Source: Acinetobacter sp. ANC 3832
Lineage (GTDB): Bacteria > Pseudomonadota > Gammaproteobacteria > Pseudomonadales > Moraxellaceae
Assembly: GCF_002135415.1 (NCBI RefSeq)
Contig: NZ_NEGJ01000013.1
Span: 22,004 to 86,003 of the forward strand
DNA length: 64,000 nucleotides
Direction: 5' to 3'
The position numbers were made by a program, and so were the translations under genes. Numbering within the stretch: the first letter of the stretch is position 1; each line of letters begins with the position of its first letter. The notes under the pieces are model-generated. The model saw nothing but the letters and a program-made list of their open reading frames with translations. It was not told the origin of the DNA and searched no databases. Below, in pieces: positions 47,420-55,751 of the stretch.

Positions 47420-48835
47420 TTAAATCTGTGGGTTAATTTCATCATTGGCAAAATCAGTTCCAATAAAAACCTGAGTTTGCGCATATTCGGCACTATAAAT
47501 CATGGCATACATCTCTTCAGGAAGTTGTAGTCCCAACATAAATCCAAAAATTTTAGAAAGATGCTGTGTATGACCCAAAGCTGATTTGCTATATAAATAA
47601 TGGTAACTTTCTATGGGGGTCTGCGAAAAATTTTGTTCTAACTTTTTTAACATTTTGATCTCAGCAGGATCATCCATAACAATCACAAAAGGGCTTTCCT
47701 GTTCATATTGAGCTAATTGCTTTAGTTGTAAAGTCTCTAAACTGTTTAATATATTTTTTTCATTCAATGCAATACGAATCGACTTTATATTTTGTAAATT
47801 AATGACTTGCATCGGTAATGCCGTTATAACGCAACTACTCACGAATTCAGCAGGAACATAACTTTCTGTCATCCAAATCTTTTCATCAATCACATCTTGG
47901 TCAATATCAGAATCAACACACAACATTAAAGAGACATCCATCTCTTGTTGTTGAACTGACTTCAGTAAGTTCAACCATTCCCAATATGCTGTTCCTTGTC
48001 CCCAATAATGATATTCGATATTAATTTGTTGAGGAATAATACCTAATTCATTTAAATAATCTTGAATTTTTTCGGTACTTGTCGCTTCATCCCATACATG
48101 CAGTAAATTTTCTGCAACAATAAGATGTACATTCATTCGATTTAATTGAGCGACCTGTTCAACCACACGTTCAATATTTTCCTCATCATCAACATGTGCA
48201 TTCGGATCAATCCATGCAGGATGCATACGATAAACTTGTGCCAGATGACTGTCATAAAACAAAGCTGATTGCTTTAAATGCTCTGCAACCTGCCACAACA
48301 CTTCTGTATTTTTTTCTAATTGATGCTGCAGCAAAGCCATAATTCGACTTTGACGAGTAGCCGTGCCCTCTTCCTCATTTGCTTCGATTAAATCATCAAT
48401 TTCAGCAATACGATATGCCAATATTGGCAAACCATAGCCATTGACCAATTCTTTATCTAACTCTGCACTGTGATGATCCTGCAAGGCTTGTAAATTTGAA
48501 TCATCCTCACCCATTGCACTTAATGTCGATGCTGAAAAAACATTTAATTTAATCCAATCGACATCTTCACTTTTTTGCTCTTCAACTTCAGGTGTTTCTT
48601 GTTTTTGTTGCTCCGCCAATTGTTGCTTTTCTTTCTGTTCCTGTCGATGTTTATACCATTTTGAAATCATCATCGGAGACAATAATAGCAATGAGATACC
48701 CAAGGGAATCAGCGCAAAATACAGTACAAAATCGATCGTATTGGGTTCGTATTTACTGTCACGCCAATAAAAAATAACAATGGTAGAGACCACAATAAAG
48801 ATACTAATGAATGTCCCAAGAATAATCTTTAGCAT
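47420..48835 (-). CDS. asaB: AsaB-like T6SS accessory membrane protein
   Basis: This 471-residue protein has two N-terminal hydrophobic helices (about 2-20 and 33-55), a Lys/Gln/Glu-rich linker (about 60-95) and a large cytoplasmic domain without motifs I recognise. Its place between tssG and tssM is that of the Acinetobacter-specific gene asaB. The ATG at 48835 overlaps the tssG stop by one base. Possible roles (baseplate to membrane-complex connector) are inferred from topology and position only. Confidence 0.7.
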   Translation of the reverse strand: MLKIILGTFISIFIVVSTIVIFYWRDSKYEPNTIDFVLYFALIPLGISLLLLSPMMISKWYKHRQEQKEKQQLAEQQKQETPEVEEQKSEDVDWIKLNVFSASTLSAMGEDDSNLQALQDHHSAELDKELVNGYGLPILAYRIAEIDDLIEANEEEGTATRQSRIMALLQHQLEKNTEVLWQVAEHLKQSALFYDSHLAQVYRMHPAWIDPNAHVDDEENIERVVEQVAQLNRMNVHLIVAENLLHVWDEATSTEKIQDYLNELGIIPQQINIEYHYWGQGTAYWEWLNLLKSVQQQEMDVSLMLCVDSDIDQDVIDEKIWMTESYVPAEFVSSCVITALPMQVINLQNIKSIRIALNEKNILNSLETLQLKQLAQYEQESPFVIVMDDPAEIKMLKKLEQNFSQTPIESYHYLYSKSALGHTQHLSKIFGFMLGLQLPEEMYAMIYSAEYAQTQVFIGTDFANDEINPQI

Positions 48836-49827
48836 TATGCGACCCCTAATAATGCATAACATGTTTCATCATTGTCTTGTGCTGTATGTGGCATCAAAAA
48901 AGCACCTTGAGCAAGCCCAAATGAAGGCTCAGAATTTAAACACAATGGTTTCACTTCTTCTTTGGCAATAATCAAACGCAAATCAACGAGTAATGTTGGA
49001 CTACACCAACTTTGTAAAATACTTTTTAATTTTTGACTTTGTTTTTGTTGTGGTAAATATTCTAAATATTGTGCTCGATTGAGAGGACCAATGCGGATCT
49101 CAATCTTGCCGTCAATTTGCCGAATGGTTTCACCACAAAACGTATTAATACCCAATAAACTCGGACGTTCGCCACCTAAAACTGTTTTTTGCGCATCAGG
49201 TAATTTAAATTTTTCTTCGATAAATTCTTCAATTTCAACATGCTGCTTAAAAATACACGCTAACATGGTTTTCATTGCATGTGCAGTATTGTTTTGCCCC
49301 TGCATTAATCCTGCAAATTCAGCAAAATAATCATCCAATTCAGGCTGTTCATGTTGGGTACTAATATAACCATTTAAAGCATGCAAGATGTCTAAATACT
49401 GATTTTCTTGTTCAATCTCATAACGAATAGGCAGATTATATGTCAGGCTAGAATCTACATATTGCGCTGTAAGCTTATGATTAAATAAACTTAAAAATTT
49501 AACAACTTCATCTCTTTGCTTACGCGGAGCTTGTTTTACCTTATTCGTATACGTATACGGTAAAGCACCGAGTGTCCCTGTTAAACCTACAATTAAATTG
49601 GTTAATTGAATTTTTTCATCTTTCAGCTCTAATGCTTCAATTTCAGAGATTGGAAAGTTTAAATTCAGAGAATTTTCAAAACTAAAATCATTCGCCCAAT
49701 ACTTATTGTGCTGTCGATAAGGCACATGACGAAACAAGCGTGTGCTTTGAATAAAATCAAATGAGGTAGGCGATTTAAAAAGCTCATCAACTACAGAAGC
49801 TTCTTGCCACCAACGTTCTGAACGCAT
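48835..49827 (-). CDS. tssG: TssG, T6SS baseplate wedge protein
   Basis: This 330-residue protein belongs to the VC_A0111/TssG family (FDFIQSTRLFRHVP, VGLTGTLGALPYTYT, FLSLFNHKLTAQYVDSS). It forms the baseplate wedge with TssF, TssE and TssK. AGGAG lies 9 bases upstream of the ATG. Its start lies 37 bases inside tssF, so translation is coupled. Confidence 0.93.
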   Translation of the reverse strand: MRSERWWQEASVVDELFKSPTSFDFIQSTRLFRHVPYRQHNKYWANDFSFENSLNLNFPISEIEALELKDEKIQLTNLIVGLTGTLGALPYTYTNKVKQAPRKQRDEVVKFLSLFNHKLTAQYVDSSLTYNLPIRYEIEQENQYLDILHALNGYISTQHEQPELDDYFAEFAGLMQGQNNTAHAMKTMLACIFKQHVEIEEFIEEKFKLPDAQKTVLGGERPSLLGINTFCGETIRQIDGKIEIRIGPLNRAQYLEYLPQQKQSQKLKSILQSWCSPTLLVDLRLIIAKEEVKPLCLNSEPSFGLAQGAFLMPHTAQDNDETCYALLGVA

Positions 49828-51599
49828 TGGTATAACTCCTGTTGTGTATTTGAGTCAAAAATCATGACATCAACAAAACTATTCATTTGTACTTTTAAAT
49901 TAAAAATATGACTAATCAATTCGCTAAAAATGTACAAGCTATGCCCACGAAAAATTTGTGCATCGATTGAGATCACAACTTTTACACCACGTACAAACAT
50001 TGGGAATGGCTTTGCTTCAACCAATTTATGTGTCAATTCAAAAGTAATGGTTTTAATTGCATCAATAATTAAATGATTTTCTTTCGATTTAGGTAAATTA
50101 TAAAGTTCTAATAATTCTTTGATATGACTGACTGCATCACCTTTCATTAATGCCAAAGTATTCAACGAAAGATGCGAAATGATGCGCCATTGTTCCTTGG
50201 CATTTTGCTCAAAATGAAAAGGTACATTCGGACGTTTTAATACCAAGGCACGGCGTGCCATGCTGCTGTCATTTAAATTTAAAATATTATTGGATTGGCT
50301 CAATGCTTCATGTGGCAATTCACGGTTCGAACACAACAATTTTGTACTAATAAAATCTGATTTAATATTCTGCGGTTCTAAATTTTTCGAAATAATTGAA
50401 TAACCTGTTTCTACAAATTGGTTATGTAATTGTGTTGGGTTTAAGGCATAGAAAAATTGAACCTCATCGCCACGATAATGACTCATCGCAAAGAAAGGTA
50501 GAACTGGATGCAAAACCTGATCTTGGTTGCTTTTTTCACGTACCATATTCATGGTTAAAATCGAATATACCTGATAAAACTCCGGATGGTGGATATCAGT
50601 AATCAATGGATATTCAAGTTGCTTATGATTAATTTTTTGTGGTTCAGCTTGTTTCTCAAATAAGTTCACGACTGGGCTGGTAAACAGTTTAAAGTTGGCG
50701 ACATTCAACTCAGAATAATTTCGAATAATCGCTTGATCATTTAAATTCAATTTAAGATGAATTTGAATTTCGAAACTATTATTCTCAAGTTTAAAATGCT
50801 TTAAAAAATCTAAATTTAGATTTAAATAATTATATTTATCCGAAAAACAAAAATATTCCATCAGTAAACGATAAGCATGGTGGGTATGTTCATCGACAGG
50901 TAATAAACTTTCTTCTTCTGTAAACCCCATAACTTCAAATGGATTGGGAATATCAATCACTCGATGCCCGATCTTTAAACTAAAACTGGTACTTTTTTTA
51001 AAAACACTATCCAATACTTGTAATGGGAAATTAGAAATCGCATCTAAATAAATCGGTAATTTTTCTGTTTTCAACCATTTATAAGCCAGATTAAATATTT
51101 CAAAATTTAAACTTAAAGTTGCATTTTGATTTAAATGCATATGCGCACTTGGATTAGTTTTAAAATTTAACTCTGTGAGTTGTAAAGGTAATAAACGCAC
51201 ATCTTGCGTGGTATTAAACTCACATTGTACCCCTTTAAAACTACGAGATTTTAATGTGGTTTGCGCAGGAATTTTATGAACTTCGGTTAACTGTTTTTGC
51301 TTATTCAGATCTTCAAAGCTCACTACAGAACATGCAGGAAAATGACGAAGATACTGTGGAAACATGACTTCAAATAATGATCGAGTAAAAATATCGTAGC
51401 TGTCTGCGAGCTTCTTATCAATACGTGCTGCAATAAGAGAAAACGCCTGTATTAAGCGTTCAATATGTGGATCATCTATTTGTTCTTGGTTTAAAGAGAG
51501 TCGTTGCGCAATTTTTGGATACTTCTGTGCAAACTCACGTGATTGCTGACCAAATTCTTGTAATTGTTTTTCATAATACGGTAAAAGTTCTTCTATCAC
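49791..51599 (-). CDS. tssF: TssF, T6SS baseplate wedge protein
   Basis: This 602-residue protein is of the VC_A0110/TssF family (LLPYYEKQLQEFGQQSREFAQKYPKIAQRL, RIDKKLADSYDIFTRSLFEVMFPQYLRHFPACSV at the N-terminus, GVKVVISIDAQIFRGHSLYIFSELISHIF near the end). It starts at a GTG (51599); no ATG fits the conserved N-terminus. It lies 13 bases after tssE and overlaps tssG. Confidence 0.94.
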   Translation of the reverse strand: MIEELLPYYEKQLQEFGQQSREFAQKYPKIAQRLSLNQEQIDDPHIERLIQAFSLIAARIDKKLADSYDIFTRSLFEVMFPQYLRHFPACSVVSFEDLNKQKQLTEVHKIPAQTTLKSRSFKGVQCEFNTTQDVRLLPLQLTELNFKTNPSAHMHLNQNATLSLNFEIFNLAYKWLKTEKLPIYLDAISNFPLQVLDSVFKKSTSFSLKIGHRVIDIPNPFEVMGFTEEESLLPVDEHTHHAYRLLMEYFCFSDKYNYLNLNLDFLKHFKLENNSFEIQIHLKLNLNDQAIIRNYSELNVANFKLFTSPVVNLFEKQAEPQKINHKQLEYPLITDIHHPEFYQVYSILTMNMVREKSNQDQVLHPVLPFFAMSHYRGDEVQFFYALNPTQLHNQFVETGYSIISKNLEPQNIKSDFISTKLLCSNRELPHEALSQSNNILNLNDSSMARRALVLKRPNVPFHFEQNAKEQWRIISHLSLNTLALMKGDAVSHIKELLELYNLPKSKENHLIIDAIKTITFELTHKLVEAKPFPMFVRGVKVVISIDAQIFRGHSLYIFSELISHIFNLKVQMNSFVDVMIFDSNTQQELYQCVQNVGGKKLL

Positions 51600-51612
51600 A
51601 GCGTACCCACTT

Positions 51613-52086
51613 TTAAGATCGAGCAGAAATTACATATTGTTGTGTTGTTGGTTTTAGCAAAGCATCAAAAATAACAGGTTCATATAAAGGATTAATATTC
51701 AAATAAGCATGAATGCTCAAACACAAAGCGCCCATATTCTCCCCATCCATGAGCATTTCGACTTTTATTTGTCTTAACCGAGGTTCATGTGCGGTTATAG
51801 ACTTTTCAATGGACTGACAAATTTTTTCGCGATCAGCAGGATTTGCCGTAGATAAACCCACAAAATCAATAATTCCAAATTGAACAATTGAATTTTTTGA
51901 CAATGGGAAATCTTCAATCAAATGGTCAAGATTTGCCATTCGACTATTGAGTAAATCTTCTAAGTCATGTGCTACTGATTCACGTAACTCTTGAATAGAT
52001 AAGCCTCTTGCATAATCATCTTCAGGAATTAAGCGATCAAATAATGTAGACTGAAATCCGTAAGGATGTAATTGATCTAAATTCAT
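51613..52086 (-). CDS. tssE: TssE, T6SS baseplate gp25-like protein
   Basis: This 157-residue protein carries the gp25/lysozyme-like domain (SIQELRESVAHDLEDLLNSR, SKNSIVQFGIIDFVGLS, IEKSITAHEPRL, VEMLMDG). It joins sheath and baseplate. It is the first gene after the hairpin that follows hcp. Confidence 0.92.
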   Translation of the reverse strand: MNLDQLHPYGFQSTLFDRLIPEDDYARGLSIQELRESVAHDLEDLLNSRMANLDHLIEDFPLSKNSIVQFGIIDFVGLSTANPADREKICQSIEKSITAHEPRLRQIKVEMLMDGENMGALCLSIHAYLNINPLYEPVIFDALLKPTTQQYVISARS

Positions 52087-52117
52087 TTCTACTTAAAATC
52101 ATAATGTTTTAATAACA

Positions 52118-52148
52118 AATAAAGGCTAACGTTAAGTTAACCCTTATT
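52118..52148 (-). terminator. Imperfect hairpin between hcp and tssE
   Basis: Two 13-base arms (AATAAAGGCTAAC and GTTAACCCTTATT, 11 of 13 paired) enclose a 5-base loop, 18 bases past the hcp stop. The T run on the minus strand is weak, so it is probably a partial terminator or mRNA 3' protection. Confidence 0.5.
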
Positions 52149-52166
52149 CGCGTCAATTTCTGATCA

Positions 52167-52670
52167 TTACGCAGCGTAAGAAGCTGTGTTATTAGAAAGA
52201 GACCATTTTTTAGTAACAGCGCCTTTAGCACTACCGTTAATATCTTGTTGGTTATAAGTCCACTCAACAGCAGCATACTTAAGACCAAAAGCTTCAGTAG
52301 GTACGCCTTCAGACTCAACAGTTGGAGTAACGCTAGAAACCAAAACATGTTTTAATTTGATTTGTAAGTACTTAATACGTTTATCACCATTTGCACGGTA
52401 ATAATCGATTTGCACTTCATCAAATGTATAACCCGCTGAACAAGCTTCCCAAAGTTTTGGACTTGTTGCATCTAGGTCTTTTACAAAAACCATATCAGAG
52501 TGTTCAACACGTTCAGCTGTATGACCACCAACGCTTGAAGAGGTTGCAGACTTAGGTTGGCGAATGTTATGCGCCCAAGAATTTACTTCAAGCCAGTCTT
52601 TGTGTTCAGAATCGCGAGACTCGCCATCTACTTTGTACTTGCCTCGAAATTGAACGTATATATCTTTCAT
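52167..52670 (-). CDS. hcp: Hcp (TssD), T6SS inner tube protein
   Basis: This 167-residue protein builds hexameric rings of the secreted tube. Family landmarks are MKDIYVQFRGKYKVDGES, DWLEVNSWAHNIRQP, SGGHTAERVEHSDMVFVKDLD-type sequence and TFDEVQIDYYRA. It has no signal peptide and normal length. A good AGGAAAATTCC leader precedes the ATG. It lies between tssC and tssE, bounded downstream by a hairpin. Confidence 0.96.
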   Translation of the reverse strand: MKDIYVQFRGKYKVDGESRDSEHKDWLEVNSWAHNIRQPKSATSSSVGGHTAERVEHSDMVFVKDLDATSPKLWEACSAGYTFDEVQIDYYRANGDKRIKYLQIKLKHVLVSSVTPTVESEGVPTEAFGLKYAAVEWTYNQQDINGSAKGAVTKKWSLSNNTASYAA

Positions 52671-52714
52671 TGGAATTTTCCTATTTTATTTAAAGTTATT
52701 ATTACGCTGTTCTC

Positions 52715-54196
52715 TTAGTTAGAGGACTGAGGTAGCTCAGTAACGAGTCGTAAAGAAACAGACAACTCATCCAGCTGAAAATGTGGTCTTAGAAAAACCA
52801 CAGATTTGTAGTGCCCTGGCATAGCAGGATTCTCTACAACTTTTACTGATGCTTCACGAAGCGGATATTGTGCTTTCGCTTCTTGTGAAGCCCCATCATC
52901 CAGTAAGACATACTGAGATAACCATTCATTCAAAAATGCTTCGACATTGCCAGCGGAAGCAAAACTACCGACCTTATCGCGCATCATTGCTTTTAAATAA
53001 TGTGCTATTCGAGAAACCGCCATAATATATTGGATTTGACTCGATAAAGCGGAGTTTGCGTTCGCTGTATCACTGTCATATTTTTTTGGTTTTTGTGTAG
53101 ATTGCGCACCAAAAAATGCTGCATAATCTGTATTTTTACAATGTACTAAAGGAATAAAACCAAGATCACTCAATTCTTTTTCACGACGATCTGTAATCGC
53201 AATTTCTGTAGGACACTTAAAGACGACTTCACCATCGTTGGTTTTAAAGGTATGGACAGGTAAACCTTCAACCAAACCACCGCCTTCAACACCACGAATG
53301 GCAGCACACCAACCATGCATATCAAATGCATTGGTTAAACGTGTACCAAATCCATAAGCGGCATTCATCCATAAATATTCATCATGGTTTTGACCCGAAA
53401 CCTCTTCAACATAGTTAAAGCCTTCAGTCGCAGTACCTTCTTTCGGATGATATGGTAAACGCCCTAAAACACGTGGCATTGTTAAAGCGACATAACGAGA
53501 GTCATCACTTTCACGAAATGAACGCCACTGTACATATTCTGCTGTTTCAAAAATTTTCGAAACATCGCGTGGTCGGTCAATATCCGTAAATGATTCAAGT
53601 CCCAACATGCTTGGACAAGCTGCCGAAATAAACGGAGCGTGTGCAGCTGCAGCCACATGTGAAATTTGCTCAAGCAAGTACATATCTGATGGCGTACGAT
53701 CAAATTCAAAATCACCAATCAGCGTTGCATAAGGTGCGCCACCAAATGAACCATATTCTTCTTCATAAATCTTTTTAAACAAGGTGCTTTGATCAAAATC
53801 AGTCGCACCTTGGAAATCTTTAATTAGTTCTTTTTTCGTTGTATTCATCATACGAATTTTAATTAAAGGATTCGAAGGTGTTTCTTGGCAAAAATAATAT
53901 AAACCACGCCAAGTCGATTCAATTTTTTGAAATTGTTCATTGTGCATGATTTTACTAAGTTGATTTGAAATCAAAGCATCAATTTCTGCAATACGTTTAT
54001 CAATCGATAATGTCATATTTTCAGAAACAGTAATCGTACCTGCCATCACTTCTTTAGCAAGTTCACCAATTAAACTTTTTGCACGATCATGCTCATCTTC
54101 ATTACGTGCAATTCGGCTTCTTTCAACAATAGAGTCCAGTAAATTAACTTCTTGAACGGAAGTATTATCTGCTGTTGCAGTTTGTAAATTACTCAT
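52715..54196 (-). CDS. tssC: TssC, T6SS contractile sheath large subunit
   Basis: This 493-residue protein forms the contractile sheath with TssB. Landmarks of the EvpB/VipB family are visible: SIDKRIAEIDALISNQLSKIMH, TWRGLYYFCQ, YATLIGDFEFDR, CPSMLGLESF, EFLNEWLSQYV and VVFLRPHFQLDELSVSLRLV. The ATG at 54196 has GGGAG 7 bases upstream and lies 8 bases inside tssB. The N-terminal helix and C-terminal tail needed for ClpV recycling cannot be judged by eye. Confidence 0.96.
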   Translation of the reverse strand: MSNLQTATADNTSVQEVNLLDSIVERSRIARNEDEHDRAKSLIGELAKEVMAGTITVSENMTLSIDKRIAEIDALISNQLSKIMHNEQFQKIESTWRGLYYFCQETPSNPLIKIRMMNTTKKELIKDFQGATDFDQSTLFKKIYEEEYGSFGGAPYATLIGDFEFDRTPSDMYLLEQISHVAAAAHAPFISAACPSMLGLESFTDIDRPRDVSKIFETAEYVQWRSFRESDDSRYVALTMPRVLGRLPYHPKEGTATEGFNYVEEVSGQNHDEYLWMNAAYGFGTRLTNAFDMHGWCAAIRGVEGGGLVEGLPVHTFKTNDGEVVFKCPTEIAITDRREKELSDLGFIPLVHCKNTDYAAFFGAQSTQKPKKYDSDTANANSALSSQIQYIMAVSRIAHYLKAMMRDKVGSFASAGNVEAFLNEWLSQYVLLDDGASQEAKAQYPLREASVKVVENPAMPGHYKSVVFLRPHFQLDELSVSLRLVTELPQSSN

Positions 54197-54698
54197 GATC
54201 AACTCCCGCTTCTGCACTTAACTTGCGAATTTGATCAGTATTTTGTAAAACTTCATCTAGTAAATCTTCTAAACGTTCACTATTTGAAATTTTATTACGA
54301 AGATCAGTTAAACGTTCACGCGCTTCAACCAATTTACGTAGAGGATCAACCTGTTGAACTACTTGTTCTGGTCTGAAATCATCCATTGATTTAAAAGTTA
54401 AATCAACAGACATGCGCCCACCATCTTCAGTCAATGTATTTTCAACCTGAAAAGCCGCACGTGGTGCTAAAGACTCCATAACTTCATCAATATTTTCTAA
54501 ATCAACATTAATGAATTTTTTATCTTTTAATTTCGTTCTTTCCAACTCAGATGCCGCTGAAAAATCACCTAAAACACCCACTACAAATGGAAGTTCTTTA
54601 ATTTCTTTTCCGTCACCTACCTCAACATCATAAGTAAGTTGTACACGTGGTGGACGAATACGTTGTAATTTCTTTTGTACGCTTTCACGCTTAGCCAT
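54189..54698 (-). CDS. tssB: TssB, T6SS contractile sheath small subunit
   Basis: This 169-residue VipA/TssB protein shows QKKLQRIRPPRVQLTYDVE, LPFVVGVLGDFSA, KKFINVDLENIDEVM and DLTFKSMDDFRPEQVVQQV. AAGGAAA lies before the ATG. It follows asaA by 17 bases and overlaps tssC. Confidence 0.96.
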   Translation of the reverse strand: MAKRESVQKKLQRIRPPRVQLTYDVEVGDGKEIKELPFVVGVLGDFSAASELERTKLKDKKFINVDLENIDEVMESLAPRAAFQVENTLTEDGGRMSVDLTFKSMDDFRPEQVVQQVDPLRKLVEARERLTDLRNKISNSERLEDLLDEVLQNTDQIRKLSAEAGVDHE

Positions 54699-54715
54699 TG
54701 ATAAATTTCCTTAAT

Positions 54716-55384
54716 TTAATTATTCAAACTTGCAAAAGGATTACCACCTGACTTAGTCGTTGCTGGTGGTGGTGCAGTTACATTTGACTTATTTGTGGTT
54801 ACTTTTTTAATTTTTGGTTCAGTTCGATTCTTTTTATTCCCAGTCGAATTATTTGTGTAATGCTTAGTCGTCTTTGTAGTATAAGTTTTAGCTTTAACTT
54901 CTTCATCATTTTTTGATTTAGATTCAACAATGATAGGAGCTGGCATAGCCTTATTCACAATTTCGATAAATCCTTTAGCTGGTGGATAAGTATCATCCGA
55001 CAAATAACGGACCTCTTTATCTCGCATTTGATTTAAAGCTAAATTAGCAAGATTTACGCCCGCCAAAAATTTAACATCTGTTAAGGTATTGCTATGAATA
55101 TTGTTTGATTCCAACTCACTCACAATTCGTAAAGCTTTATAATTTTTACCCATTTTTTGAAACTGCTGTGCAGCTAGAATCATATTATTGTCTTTATTGT
55201 CTTTATTTTTTTTATCACATAACTGTGCATAAATTCCCAATAACGTTGGATCAGACTCCCCTTCAACCACAGGATTATCTTTGATACAACTTCGTTTTAA
55301 CTTCACTTCAGATTCATCCGCATAACTCAGCGGAGCAATGATCAGGAGAGAAATTGCTATACCAAAAGCAATATTATTTTTCAA
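54716..55384 (-). CDS. asaA: AsaA-like periplasmic T6SS accessory protein
   Basis: This 222-residue protein has a signal peptide (MKNNIAFGIAISLLIIAPLSYA), a helical middle part and a Lys/Thr/Asn-rich, low-complexity tail (about 150-222) ending in GGNPFASLNN. In Acinetobacter the gene before tssB is asaA (also studied as tslA), a periplasmic factor reported to help membrane-complex assembly. Its position as first gene of the minus arm fits. It may partly replace the missing TssJ, which is inference. Confidence 0.78.
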   Translation of the reverse strand: MKNNIAFGIAISLLIIAPLSYADESEVKLKRSCIKDNPVVEGESDPTLLGIYAQLCDKKNKDNKDNNMILAAQQFQKMGKNYKALRIVSELESNNIHSNTLTDVKFLAGVNLANLALNQMRDKEVRYLSDDTYPPAKGFIEIVNKAMPAPIIVESKSKNDEEVKAKTYTTKTTKHYTNNSTGNKKNRTEPKIKKVTTNKSNVTAPPPATTKSGGNPFASLNN

Positions 55385-55751
55385 AACAAGCCTCTTTTAA
55401 ATTATCAAAAACTGGACATTTCTCATTTTATTAAAATATAGTTTGCCCAGTTTAGTTATACGTAAATTTCTAAAAATATTAATCTCGGCTTAAAAATTAA
55501 ACTAAAAAACACTAGGTTTAGTCAAGACATTTTGTGTCAACTTTATCTATTGGTAACAATTTAATATAAAAAAATTATTATTTTATTCATCTGGACATTC
55601 ACAAAACATTTTTTTTATGTAGAATGATCGTATATATTTCTACATACAAAAACAAGATGTTGCTGTAGATTTTTAATAAATATCAAAAATTTGTTTCTAT
55701 TTTAGAACAAAACATAATGAACTTTCACTCAGTGAAATTGAGATTTACTTA
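55385..55751. promoter_or_regulatory. 367-bp divergent T6SS promoter region
   Basis: Strongly AT-rich spacer between asaA and clpV that must hold the promoters of both arms. It carries two inverted repeats (55409-55453 and 55617-55645), and the 5' part contains A/T tracts of the kind favoured by H-NS-like proteins. No small gene is supported. Confidence 0.7.
55617..55645. repeat. Inverted repeat upstream of clpV
   Basis: ATGTAGAA and TTCTACAT are perfect 8-bp arms separated by 13 bases. This could be an operator for a dimeric regulator. Confidence 0.5.
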
